NCBI RefSeq assembly: GCF_900182915.1
Contig: NZ_FXUG01000001.1
Span: 1,302,001 to 1,366,000 of the forward strand
Direction of reading: 5' to 3'
From: Neorhodopirellula lusitana
GTDB lineage: Bacteria > Planctomycetota > Planctomycetia > Pirellulales > Pirellulaceae
Length of the DNA: 64,000 nt
In this document: positions 53,871-62,784 of the stretch, piece after piece
Layout: each line of letters starts with the position of its first letter
Position numbering within the stretch: the stretch's first letter is position 1
The notes under the pieces: generated by a model
What the model saw: the letters and a program-made list of their open reading frames with translations, nothing else
Databases searched by the model: none
What the model was told of the DNA's origin: nothing
Made by a program: the position numbers and the translations under genes

Positions 53871-54812
53871 CTAACCCGCCAGAGAGCGAGTCGTCTTGTC
53901 TGATGCTGCGTTAAGTGGCTCGGCGTCCGAGTGCGAGCATAGTGCTTTGCTTGATGTAAGCGAGTGACTTGGGACAGCCTTCGTGGTTTGATGATCGGCT
54001 GACCATCGGTTCCATAGCATTTGGGCGATGTAGGGGAAGGTTTGTAGGAACAGTCGACAATCACCTCGCAAGCTGGCTTCGTTGATGTACTTGATGTCGA
54101 GCTCGATCTTGTGCTCCACGTCGCTGATCGAGTGGTCATAACCCAGGCCAAGTTGTGCCAGGCCGGTGATCCCTGGGCGGACACGTAAACGTTCCATGTA
54201 GGCTGGTAATTCTCGAGAGAGCTCGCAGACAAACTCAGGACGTTCGGGGCGAGGCCCAATCAGGCTCATGTCGCCCGCGAGGATGTTGAGTAGTTGTGGG
54301 AGTTCATCAATGTGCGAGCAACGAAGCCATTTACCAATGGCGGTCACGCGAGGATCGTTGTCGCCTGACCAAACGGCTCCGGTCTGTTGTTCGGCATGGT
54401 TTCGCATGGAACGGAATTTCCAAATTCGAAACAGGATGCCGTGCTTGCCAACGCGTGTTTGGCGGTAGAAGACGGGCCGACCTTGTAGCACTAAAATGAA
54501 GCCTGCGACGACGGCCATGATAGGGATCGCGACGATCATCAGTATCGCGGTCCCGATGAACTCAATCAGCGGTTTGGCCTGGAAGTAGGCTGATGGCTTG
54601 GCCGTGACGGGTTCGCGAGAGACAACCGAGTCGATGCGAATGGAGGGCTGATCATCGGCACCAGAACGCGCATTTGTCGCCGCTGTTTTGGGGTGAGGCC
54701 GACGATAGTGCGGGACGTGCACCACGCTACCGGGCATGTGCGCAGCTCCGCCTCGCAATTCGTAATTGGTAGGCAGGTCGTAGATCAATGGCCCCGAGGA
54801 CGCTTGACTCAT
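53871..54812 (-). CDS. Undecaprenyl-phosphate sugar-1-P transferase (priming glycosyltransferase)
   Basis: 313 residues. The first 75 are polar; one helix (about 85-110, FIGTAILMIVAIPIMAVVAGF) precedes the bacterial sugar-transferase domain: GRPVFYRQTRVGKHG, FRIWKFRSMR, LRCSHIDELPQLLNILAGDMSLIGPRPERPEF and GITGLAQL. It starts polysaccharide assembly by moving a sugar phosphate onto the lipid carrier. It is the short, single-helix form without the N-terminal four-helix part of WbaP. It overlaps the upstream Wzz-like gene by 4 bp. Confidence 0.93.
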   Translation of the reverse strand: MSQASSGPLIYDLPTNYELRGGAAHMPGSVVHVPHYRRPHPKTAATNARSGADDQPSIRIDSVVSREPVTAKPSAYFQAKPLIEFIGTAILMIVAIPIMAVVAGFILVLQGRPVFYRQTRVGKHGILFRIWKFRSMRNHAEQQTGAVWSGDNDPRVTAIGKWLRCSHIDELPQLLNILAGDMSLIGPRPERPEFVCELSRELPAYMERLRVRPGITGLAQLGLGYDHSISDVEHKIELDIKYINEASLRGDCRLFLQTFPYIAQMLWNRWSADHQTTKAVPSHSLTSSKALCSHSDAEPLNAASDKTTRSLAG

Positions 54813-57385
54813 GAAATGGAATCCGATTGGGGCTTCGGCACGGAGGCCGATCGGGAGGAATTGTTCGAAGCGACCGCGTGCTGTAGTTCGTCTTGCAACG
54901 CGGCGATATCCTTCTGCATCTCAGTTTCTTCAGCTGATGATGCAGCAGTCGTGTGATTGGGGTGATGGTTCGGGGTTGATACTGGACCGCGAACGGTAGC
55001 GGGAGTTCCGATATGGAGTTGGGGTATATCCAGCGAGTCGACGCGTTTGCCAAAGGATTTTGGAAGCAGCACGGTGCCTGCGATCTCGAGGTTGGTTGCT
55101 TCTACCTTTTCGTGGCAGGTCGCTAGATCGCTCAATCGCGTTCGACCAACAATCGCTGACAAGACAATCAGGTCCGCTTGGGCGGCAACCAACAAGCTTT
55201 CGCCCGAGGCACATAGAGCGGGGCCCGCGATCACAATCGCATCGTATTGCGAGCGAACGGATCGCAGCGTGGTTAGCAATGTCTGGGGGTCGATCCAAGT
55301 GTCGGTGGATGCTGCGATCCCGTTGGGTAGGAAGTCGAGGCACGGATGACTTGTCGGGATTACATGCGGTAGTGCTTGTGCGTTGTCGATGGATTCGTTG
55401 AGCGTTTCGTCTAGCTGGGTGAGGCCGGGTTGGGATTGGGTACCCAGAAGCGATTCAAGTCGTTCGCTGGTGACGTCGCTGTTGATCAGCAAGGTGCGGC
55501 GTTTGTAGCCAGCAAAGGCGAGAGCGATTCGCAGGGCTGCTTGCTCGTGCGGTTCCTCGTTGGTCGGCCCGGTGACCAGCACCGTCGGGATTTGTCGCTC
55601 GTTTGGATCGAGCAACATCAACCTTGCCGCGGTTTCTCGGGCCGCTGCGGAACTAATGCACTGCTTGGTACCCGATTGGAATCGTGATTTGGGTACCTGC
55701 CCAGACTCGGTTTCCGAGTTGATGCCAAACACGGGGTGAGTGGATATCGAGGTTACGACATCGCTATCGCGAATCAAGCAGCTTTGGTACTCGAACAGTC
55801 CGATCGAAAGGATCACCAGCAACCATCCGATTCCGAAAGCACCAGCGGTTGCTTTGATTCGGCGTGACTGATTGGGATGCAGAGGGAAGTCAGCGAGGTG
55901 CATCAGTGCCACTCGAGGTTGTGACTGGCTCTCGATCTTGAGTTCTTCGAGTGATTTCCAAAGTTGGTCGGCGAGTCGGGATTGGCGTTCGACGCTGTGC
56001 CGTGCGACTTCGAGATCGACACCGTTGCGGTTTTGTTTGCGTGCACTGGTTGAGTCGATCTCAGCCATGCGGTCTTTCAAAAACTGCGACTCCGACTCGT
56101 TCAGTTCGATCTTCTTCTGGATTTGAGCGAGTTGATTGACCGGTTCCGTGGCGTTTTGATTCGTCGACGAATCCTGTTGATTCGTTTGTTCCACAAAAGC
56201 GTCGATGTCGGGCTGGGCGTTGGATCTTCGGCTTTCGTCGTTTTCTTGCGAAGCAATCAACTCATTCAGTTGAGCGACATAGTGTTGTCGCTGTTCATGA
56301 AGGGGATTGAGTCGAGGGGGATCGGGTTGGGCTGCGATACGCTGGATCTCGCTGATTCGGAAGTCGAGTTCAGCGATGCGGTGTTGGAGGTTGGTGATCT
56401 GAGGCGTTGTGACAAACTGAGGCTTGGTAACCAATGGTGCTGGCGGTTCCGGCGTTCGAACGTGCCCTTTGGGTGTACTGCTTGGCTGCTGTTGTTGAAT
56501 CTTCGACACACGAGTTTGTTCTTCTGACAGGATGGATTGCAGTTCCACGCGTCTTAACTGTGCGGCACGCAGTTGTTGGGCGTAGTCGCGGTACGCTTGC
56601 ATCCGAATCTGATCACGCATTGAAAGAGATTGGGTGTCGGACGACCCCAGTTCCGAAGCAACTTCATTCAACTGGGCCCATTGCTTGGTGAGGTCTTGTT
56701 CGGCGATGCGAGCGGCATTTTCAAGTTCCACACGGCGGCGATCGCGGTCGGCTTTCTCTCGTGATATCACCTCGTCTAGGTAGGCTCGGGTAACGGCCAA
56801 GCTTGCTGCATGAGAAACCGCAGCCGATTGATGGCTGGCGCTGATGCTTAGGATCTCGGCACCGATTTGGGCTTCGGCTCGCATCAGGTTGCTCAGCCAT
56901 GTGACGCCCTCGGTCGAAGAGGGAACGCTGCATACGCTTTGCAGTTCCTTGTCTAGCAAGGCAGCGGCCAGCACTTGAGGCGATAGGGCAAGTTGCGACT
57001 GTGTGCGAAAATATGCTAAATCTTCGGATCGTGACGTTTGCGCTGAGAGCACGACGTCTTCGCGCTGTCGTACCCGAACATAGCTCTCGCTGTAGTAGGT
57101 TGCGGCGGTCAGCCACCACGCCAGTGCCATCAGAGCGACACTAACGATGCACCCCGCGGAGAGTGTTTGCCAAAGTCGATGTCGGCAAGCGATGACGAGT
57201 TCGCTGAACTCGGGAAGCCCCGACAATGGACGCGATTGTTTGGTAGGTGTCTCGTAATTGATGCTAGTAACTGCATCGGCGTTCGTCGTCTGACTGAGAC
57301 CGGTGCGAGGCATGGGATCAATTGGGACAAGTGCAAGATAGGCTGGGCGATACCGATTTGGCCTTGGTGATGTTGACGGTCGCAT
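54809..57385 (-). CDS. Wzz-like chain-length protein fused to a degenerate BY-kinase domain
   Basis: About 858 residues from the ATG at 57385; a GTG at 57415 is also possible. Transmembrane helices at about 72-92 and 540-560 bracket a long coiled-coil-rich periplasmic region, the Wzz/GumC layout. The C-terminal domain aligns with bacterial tyrosine kinases, but Walker A reads VTGPTNEEPHEQAA with no GK[ST], Walker A' is LLINSD and Walker B VIAGPAL, both without the usual Asp. The C-terminal tyrosine cluster is absent. It probably acts in chain-length control without autokinase activity. Confidence 0.87.
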   Translation of the reverse strand: MRPSTSPRPNRYRPAYLALVPIDPMPRTGLSQTTNADAVTSINYETPTKQSRPLSGLPEFSELVIACRHRLWQTLSAGCIVSVALMALAWWLTAATYYSESYVRVRQREDVVLSAQTSRSEDLAYFRTQSQLALSPQVLAAALLDKELQSVCSVPSSTEGVTWLSNLMRAEAQIGAEILSISASHQSAAVSHAASLAVTRAYLDEVISREKADRDRRRVELENAARIAEQDLTKQWAQLNEVASELGSSDTQSLSMRDQIRMQAYRDYAQQLRAAQLRRVELQSILSEEQTRVSKIQQQQPSSTPKGHVRTPEPPAPLVTKPQFVTTPQITNLQHRIAELDFRISEIQRIAAQPDPPRLNPLHEQRQHYVAQLNELIASQENDESRRSNAQPDIDAFVEQTNQQDSSTNQNATEPVNQLAQIQKKIELNESESQFLKDRMAEIDSTSARKQNRNGVDLEVARHSVERQSRLADQLWKSLEELKIESQSQPRVALMHLADFPLHPNQSRRIKATAGAFGIGWLLVILSIGLFEYQSCLIRDSDVVTSISTHPVFGINSETESGQVPKSRFQSGTKQCISSAAARETAARLMLLDPNERQIPTVLVTGPTNEEPHEQAALRIALAFAGYKRRTLLINSDVTSERLESLLGTQSQPGLTQLDETLNESIDNAQALPHVIPTSHPCLDFLPNGIAASTDTWIDPQTLLTTLRSVRSQYDAIVIAGPALCASGESLLVAAQADLIVLSAIVGRTRLSDLATCHEKVEATNLEIAGTVLLPKSFGKRVDSLDIPQLHIGTPATVRGPVSTPNHHPNHTTAASSAEETEMQKDIAALQDELQHAVASNNSSRSASVPKPQSDSIS

Positions 57386-57697
57386 GGTTTTGACCGTTGG
57401 TATCTGATAGACCACCTGTCTTTATTCGTCACCACGATCACAACCTGCCGAGCAAAAACGGAGGATGTGGAACAGGCCGTACCAGCGGAATGACCGGTAC
57501 CGATCGAGTGTTCATACACACACGTTTTCGGAGATGAGACGCACTATTGCGCAAAGATGCCTGGACAAGGTTTCAGTGCTGGCAGCGTTTTATGGCTTCA
57601 GGCTTCGCTATCGCAAAAACATGGGTGCTGGCCAGGTCACGCGAAACTGACTTGGGCACTCGGATTGGGCGGCGACCGCAGTTGCGTTGCCCTAGCA

Positions 57698-57831
57698 GCC
57701 TGTTGATTTTCGATTGTAGTAGGCACAGGCCCTGTGCAGTTCCGCTAAACGCGTATGAGAACGCAACGATTTTAGCTGGCGGACCGCACGTCGGAGCGTC
57801 TCTGCTACTTGCAATGAGATTTTCAACAGGC
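57698..57831. repeat. Dispersed 135-bp repeat, copy 2 (MITE-like)
   Basis: Reverse-complement copy of 3860-3994. Its ends, GCCTGTTGATTTTC and GATTTTCAACAGGC, form a clear terminal inverted repeat, better preserved than in copy 1. It occupies the 526-bp gap (57386-57911) between the Wzz-like gene and the next glycosyltransferase gene. Nothing else in that gap is supported. Confidence 0.8.
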
Positions 57832-57911
57832 AGCAAGCGGACGATGAACCGAGTTTGACGAGTCTTTATTTTGATGACGACTCGTTCGACGCTTGAAAAC
57901 CGAATTGGTTC

Positions 57912-59033
57912 TTAAGCTTGTGTCTGCTGCAGAAGTCGCGTGTAGAGGTCGATGTGGCGAGTGACCATTTCGCTGACTTGGAACTCACTCTCGATACGGT
58001 GTTTCGCTGCCGTTGTGATCACCGAGGTGCGATCGGGGTGATCGAACACTTGGATCGTGTGTTGGACCAATTGTTCCTCGTTGCCGAGTTTGAAGAGCCA
58101 GCCGGTTTCACCATCGATCACTAGATCGCGGTTGCCTGGAATGTCTGACGCAATCACGGGAACACCCGCCAGCATGGCTTCGATGACAGCGTTGCTTTGC
58201 CCTTCGTATTCACTGGCGATCCAAAACGCATCCGCATGAGGCAATAGCGAGGCAACGTCTTCTCGCGCTCCCGCGAATCGAACATGGGCCGGTTGAGAGA
58301 CCGCGTCTCGGTGCCGCAGCAGTTCTCCGCGTTGAGGCCCGTCACCGATAATCACGAGCGTGGTGTCTTGTCGTGCTGTGGCAATCAATTCACCCGCCCA
58401 GATTAAATCACGCACGCGTTTTTGTGGCCAAAGCCGACCGACGGCGACAATCAACTTTCGGTTGGTATCCACTGCGAGTGCCGCAAACGCTTCCTGGCGA
58501 GTGATCGGGTTTTCGTTGCCCGTCACGTCCGGCCCCGAGGGCACACCGTTTGGAATGATTTCAAATTGCGATGCGTTGAGACCGTGGGCCGCATAGAAAT
58601 CACGGACCCCGACGCTGTTGGTCGTGATGGCGGCGGTGGACTTGGCCAGCCAGCGATCAATGACAAAATGTCCGGTCGTTTTCCAGGGATCGACACATCG
58701 TTCGCTCGCCAGAATGACTGGCACGCCTGCGATTCGAGCGGCCACGCGACCGAAACTGTTGGCGGCGAAAAGCCATGTGTGTACAACATCGGGGCGAACA
58801 CGCTTGAACCAACGGACCAATCGCCAGAGCGCCGTTGGATCCGCTTTGAATTTCTTGCCGATCAATTCAACAGGGATACCGGCGCGGCGAAGTTCTTCAC
58901 TGCGCGGTCCATCATGCGTTAGTAAGACAACGTGAACGTCGTGCCCGGCTTGTTGCAAACCGATCGCCAGCAGAACGACCTGTTTTTCCGCACCGCCGCG
59001 GACCATGGTCGGGATGACGAGGGCAATCTTCAT
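57912..59033 (-). CDS. Glycosyltransferase family 4
   Basis: 373 residues: MKIALVIPTMVRGGAEKQVV, VVHTWLFAANSFGRVAA, FEIIPNGVP and EYEGQSNAVIEAMLAGVPVIASDIPGN, with the EX7E donor site. It resembles PelF/WbpT-type enzymes of cell-surface polysaccharide synthesis. It stands alone on the - strand upstream of the Wzz-like gene, separated by the dispersed repeat, so it may have its own promoter. Confidence 0.92.
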   Translation of the reverse strand: MKIALVIPTMVRGGAEKQVVLLAIGLQQAGHDVHVVLLTHDGPRSEELRRAGIPVELIGKKFKADPTALWRLVRWFKRVRPDVVHTWLFAANSFGRVAARIAGVPVILASERCVDPWKTTGHFVIDRWLAKSTAAITTNSVGVRDFYAAHGLNASQFEIIPNGVPSGPDVTGNENPITRQEAFAALAVDTNRKLIVAVGRLWPQKRVRDLIWAGELIATARQDTTLVIIGDGPQRGELLRHRDAVSQPAHVRFAGAREDVASLLPHADAFWIASEYEGQSNAVIEAMLAGVPVIASDIPGNRDLVIDGETGWLFKLGNEEQLVQHTIQVFDHPDRTSVITTAAKHRIESEFQVSEMVTRHIDLYTRLLQQTQA

Positions 59034-59354
59034 ACGAACGAAACTTTCCGAAGCGTTGGTGATGTCACTGCAATACTAAACTGATGTGCTGTGAACCGCT
59101 GGTTGGTCGAACGCGAAATCTTAACCGTGGTGATCCACTTGTTGGGGACACAAAAGTATATCGTGTGGCGAGCCAGACCAACCAGGGTAGTGTTGTGAGT
59201 TGATCGACCGAGTTTCGTGGCGCTCAACCAGGGTAATATCGTCAGTGTGCTGGAAGGGGTACAGTCATGAGCCTTCCACCGGACGTTTTCAAGATTAGCC
59301 TGATCCAATCTACCTGTCCGCCATACACTCAGTAGCCGCCCCACTTTGCTTGCG
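59034..59354. other. 321-bp divergent intergenic stretch with a short direct repeat
   Basis: CAACCAGGGTA occurs at 59179-59189 and again at 59225-59235. Spacing of 46 bp between divergent genes could suit an operator pair, but nothing further supports that. No gene is seen. Confidence 0.35.
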
Positions 59355-60299
59355 ATGAAGATGACCCAAGACGTGACCTGCCGAAGTTGTTTCGTGGTGC
59401 TGTGGATGATCGCTCTTTCGGTTTCCGTATCGGCCGACTCTCCGCCCGTGGTGAAGGTTTGGCCGGATTCACCGCCGGCGTGGGATGCGCCGAGCGAACC
59501 TGAGTTCGATAAAACGGATGAGTCGAGTCGGAACGTTGCGGGGGCGAGATTGATTCGGCTCAGTAATGTCACTGAAGTGCAACTGCATGTTTTTGAATCC
59601 GCCGATGCGAGCGGCCACGCATCACCCGTCAGCGTGGTGATTTGCCCGGGCGGCGGTTTTAATATTCTGGCCTGGGATCTTGAGGGAACCGAGGTCGCCC
59701 AGCAATTACAGGCGGGCGGAGTCTCCGCAGCCGTGTTGAAGTACCGTGTCCCGACCGGCAAAATGAAGCCTGCATGGAAACCGGTTGTTCAGGATATTCA
59801 GCGAGCGATTGCATTGGTGCGGGCGGGCAAGGTTTTTTCGAACACTCCCAAACACGTGGGCGTGATGGGCTTTTCAGCAGGCGGGAATGCCGCCGCTCAT
59901 GCCTCGGTAGCCAAAGAACGGTACTACGACTCAGTCGACGCGTCAGACAAGCAAATCAGTGCCCCCGATTTCGCTTGCCTGGGTTACCCCGCATGGATCG
60001 TCGAGAAGGATGATCCGACAAGCTTTCGTGATGATCTTGTGGTTGATCAAAATTCTCCGCCGATGTTTTTTGTTCATGCTGACAACGACCCCCACACAGT
60101 GATGAACAGCGTGAAGTTGTTTCAAGCGTTGCATGATGCGGGGGTGTCATCCGCACTGCATGTTTTCGACGGAAGTGGGCATGGCTTTGGTGCCCGCGAA
60201 GACGGTCGAGCCGATGACCTATGGCCGGAGTTGTTCTTGCGATGGATTCGAGATAACGGTTGGTTAAATGAAGCTGTTTCGAAGAAGGTGAAAGAATGA
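59355..60299 (+). CDS. Secreted alpha/beta-hydrolase (esterase family)
   Basis: About 314 residues from the ATG at 59355 (another at 59361), with a signal peptide ending near VSADS. VVICPGGGFNILAWDLEG carries the oxyanion-hole segment, VGVMGFSAGGNAAAH the nucleophile serine, FFVHADNDPHT the acid and DGSGHGFGAR the catalytic histidine, so the triad is complete. The family includes carbohydrate acetyl esterases. The stop overlaps the next start by 4 bp. Confidence 0.9.
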   Translation: MKMTQDVTCRSCFVVLWMIALSVSVSADSPPVVKVWPDSPPAWDAPSEPEFDKTDESSRNVAGARLIRLSNVTEVQLHVFESADASGHASPVSVVICPGGGFNILAWDLEGTEVAQQLQAGGVSAAVLKYRVPTGKMKPAWKPVVQDIQRAIALVRAGKVFSNTPKHVGVMGFSAGGNAAAHASVAKERYYDSVDASDKQISAPDFACLGYPAWIVEKDDPTSFRDDLVVDQNSPPMFFVHADNDPHTVMNSVKLFQALHDAGVSSALHVFDGSGHGFGAREDGRADDLWPELFLRWIRDNGWLNEAVSKKVKE

Positions 60300-60946
60300 G
60301 TGCCACGACTGCTGAACAATCGCCGCCGATTCAACCAGATCAAGAGTGGGCGAACGCGTTAACGCACGGGATCGCTGCGTTGATCTGGTGTGTGATGGCG
60401 GTTTGGTTGGTCATCCAAGCATCGGCGGTTAGCACGGGCTTGGCAATTTCATGTGCCGCTTATGGGGCCGCGGTGGTTGGCACGTTTGTCTGTTCAACGC
60501 TTTCCCATACGTTCTTGGAACGTCCGTTGCTTGACCGATTTCGTGCTTGGGATCAAGCGGTGATCTATCTGATGATCATCGGAACTTACACGCCGATCAC
60601 CTATCAATACGCTTGGCCAGAGTATCGAGGCTTGCTGCTGTTTTTGATGTGGCTGGCCGCCGGTTGGGGCTTTGTGAACAAGGCTTTCCGTAAACACCGA
60701 ATCCACTCCATCAGCACATGGAGCTATCTCGCACTAGGCTGGCTGCCTGTCATCCCCTTGTTAGGCAATGTGCCATTGGGATTGGGTTTGGCGATGCTGG
60801 CGGGCGGGGTTACGTACAGTTTGGGCGTGATTGCGTTGGTGAATGACCGAAAGGTTCGATACATGCACGCGGTGTGGCACCTGATGGTCATGGCCGCATC
60901 AGTGGTCCACTTCGTGGGCATCGTTTGGTACGTGATCCCACGATAA
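60296..60946 (+). CDS. Hemolysin III / PAQR-family membrane protein
   Basis: 216 residues with seven hydrophobic segments. EWANALTHGIAALIWCV, STLSHTFLERP, DQAVIYLMIIGTYTPIT and HAVWHLMVMAASVVHFVGI match the YqfA/TrhA family with its conserved histidines. Role in bacteria is poorly defined, probably membrane homeostasis. It overlaps the esterase gene by 4 bp, and a strong terminator follows. Confidence 0.93.
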   Translation: MSATTAEQSPPIQPDQEWANALTHGIAALIWCVMAVWLVIQASAVSTGLAISCAAYGAAVVGTFVCSTLSHTFLERPLLDRFRAWDQAVIYLMIIGTYTPITYQYAWPEYRGLLLFLMWLAAGWGFVNKAFRKHRIHSISTWSYLALGWLPVIPLLGNVPLGLGLAMLAGGVTYSLGVIALVNDRKVRYMHAVWHLMVMAASVVHFVGIVWYVIPR

Positions 60947-60963
60947 CGCAACCGCCCGTGCCG

Positions 60964-60988
60964 GACCGAGTCGCATGATGACTCGGTC
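60964..60988 (+). terminator. Rho-independent terminator candidate
   Basis: GACCGAGTC and GACTCGGTC form a perfect 9-bp stem around a 7-nt loop, followed by TTTC, 17 bp after the hemolysin III stop. The convergent HNH gene ends about 100 bp further on, so it may serve the + strand transcript mainly. Confidence 0.72.
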
Positions 60989-61089
60989 TTTCATGACGCG
61001 GGCTCGATTCAGCCAACACCGCGTTGGGATGAACGAGACGAATGAATCGCATGTTTGCTTTTCAAGCCTCACGCGTCGGAAGGCACGTA

Positions 61090-61692
61090 TCAAGACGTTT
61101 GCAAAAACGTTTTCCATGATTCGTAACGCGGGTCATCAACGGACTGTGTCATCAGCGGGTTGAAGCGTGGCTTGGCTGGTTTGGTAAGCAGCTTCATCCG
61201 AGCTTGTTGAGGAGTCCGTCCGCCCTTGCGACTGTTGCAACGCACGCAACTGCAAACGATGTTTTCCCAAGTCGTGGCACCGCCATGCGACCGAGGCACG
61301 ACGTGGTCCAGGCTCAACTTATTGAGTGGTTCCGCTTTGCCGCAGTATTGGCATCGGTATTCGTCGCGGGCGAAGAGGTTGCGTCGATTGAAGCGTACGG
61401 ATTGGACCGGCATGCGATCGAATCGAGTCAGTCGAACGATGCGGGGAACCTTGATTTCGAAATCGACTGCCTTCAGGTAGTCTTCGTCCGGTTGCTTGTC
61501 CAACGCAGCCAAGTGGCTAAGCTCACACCAGCTTTCAAAGTTGTGGCTGATGTAAGTTCCATCATCGTTGTCAATCACTTCGGCACATTCGCGATACAAC
61601 AAGGTCATCGCGCGTCGTACGTTGACGACTCGGACAGCCATGTAAAAACGATTCAAAACCAACACGTTTGTGTCGAGAGCCCGTGCGTTCAT
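61090..61692 (-). CDS. HNH endonuclease
   Basis: 200 residues. VLVLNRFYMAVRVVNVRRAMTLLY opens a domain common in free-standing HNH proteins. The nuclease core is RCQYCGKAEPLNKLSLDHVVPRSHGGATTWENIVCSCVRCNSRKG, with two CxxC zinc pairs and the DH..N catalytic residues. It has no methyltransferase partner nearby, so it is not an obvious restriction system. Chromosomal, widespread type; biological role unknown. Confidence 0.92.
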   Translation of the reverse strand: MNARALDTNVLVLNRFYMAVRVVNVRRAMTLLYRECAEVIDNDDGTYISHNFESWCELSHLAALDKQPDEDYLKAVDFEIKVPRIVRLTRFDRMPVQSVRFNRRNLFARDEYRCQYCGKAEPLNKLSLDHVVPRSHGGATTWENIVCSCVRCNSRKGGRTPQQARMKLLTKPAKPRFNPLMTQSVDDPRYESWKTFLQTS

Positions 61693-62009
61693 GGATGCTT
61701 TGGTCCTTCCGCTATGTGAACGATCATCATCGTCAATGAAGATGATACGAATCAGTCACTAAGTTTGGCGATTATTTGGCTTCCTATTGCACTGCGTGAT
61801 GCAGCGTCACCTGCACTATCGTACCCGCCCAGGAAGCGGCAAGCCACAAGTTCAGCTCATCGTTCCGCTTCCCGAGGAAGTGTTTTGATGACCGAAGGTG
61901 AATTGCGTAGGATGCTTCCATAGACGAAAACGGCTGTTCCAGGGTTCGCCATCGTACGAGGTTTCGAGAACCCTGGTGTTTGTCTTCATTCCTTTTTAAT
62001 TTTGCCGTC
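61693..62009. other. 317-bp intergenic stretch, no supported gene
   Basis: Divergent region between the HNH gene and the DUF456 gene. I see no RNA gene, repeat or credible coding frame here. Confidence 0.35.
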
Positions 62010-62636
62010 ATGACGGATTTCCTCGCTAATGGGATTATTGAAACCGGCTGGCAATGGCTGCAATCGGGCTGGGATTCCACGGTCCAGGTTGCCGTGTCGG
62101 GCGGCGGCGTGGCACTTGCGATCGGGTTGGTCTTGTTGTGTTTGGTGTCGTGGTTCTTGAACCTGATCTCGTTGCCGGGGAACTGGCTCGCCATTCTGGC
62201 GATGGCCCTGTATGCGTGGTTGGGGCCTGAATCGGGACGGATTCACGTTGGTATGATTCCCGTGGTGGCCGCATTCGGGCTGGGGTTGCTGGGGGAAATC
62301 TTCGAGTTTGCGGCGGGTGCGGTTGGGGCCAGTCGAGCCGGAGCGAGCCGCCGGGCCACGATTTACGCCATTTTGGGCTCCATGGTGGGGGCGATTGTGG
62401 GCGGAATCATCGGTTTGCCCGTGCCGGTGCTCGGGCCAGTTCTGGCTGCCCTGCTGTTCGGGGGGCTTGGGGCAACCGCGGGGGCGATGCTGGCAGAGTG
62501 GAACGACGGGAAATCTTGGCGTGAGAACTGGCGGATCGGACGGGCGGCCTTTTGGGGCCGAACGACCGGAACGGTGGGGAAAATGGTGGCCGGGTTGGGA
62601 ATTGTCGTAATTTGCCTATTTAGCGTAATCCTCTAA
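62010..62636 (+). CDS. DUF456 membrane protein
   Basis: 208 residues from the ATG at 62010; a TTG at 61980 is an alternative. About five helices, with SLPGNWLAILAMALYAWL, LGLLGEIFEFAAGAVGASRAGASRRATIYAILGSMVGAIVGGIIGLP and a glycine-rich segment LLFGGLGATAGAML typical of DUF456. Function unknown; it is an inner-membrane protein upstream of smc. Confidence 0.86.
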   Translation: MTDFLANGIIETGWQWLQSGWDSTVQVAVSGGGVALAIGLVLLCLVSWFLNLISLPGNWLAILAMALYAWLGPESGRIHVGMIPVVAAFGLGLLGEIFEFAAGAVGASRAGASRRATIYAILGSMVGAIVGGIIGLPVPVLGPVLAALLFGGLGATAGAMLAEWNDGKSWRENWRIGRAAFWGRTTGTVGKMVAGLGIVVICLFSVIL

Positions 62637-62784
62637 CTACCGGTGAATCGGCCCAATTGGAGTGGGTTAAGTCGGTTTTTGCGGCTTGTTTGGATCGAAG
62701 CAACTAGGATTTTAGGGGCATTTTGTCTAATCTTGCTGTTAGTTCCCTTCGATTCCTCCTCGTGCGTTCGGCCATTTCTGTTCT

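Noticed and set aside
57547-57858. Coding frames inside the gap upstream of the Wzz-like gene
   Set aside because: They overlap the dispersed repeat, and equivalent frames are not conserved in the other copy.
61090-61692. HNH gene as part of a restriction or anti-phage system
   Set aside because: No methyltransferase, specificity or other defence gene is adjacent; free-standing HNH proteins of this type are common chromosomal genes.
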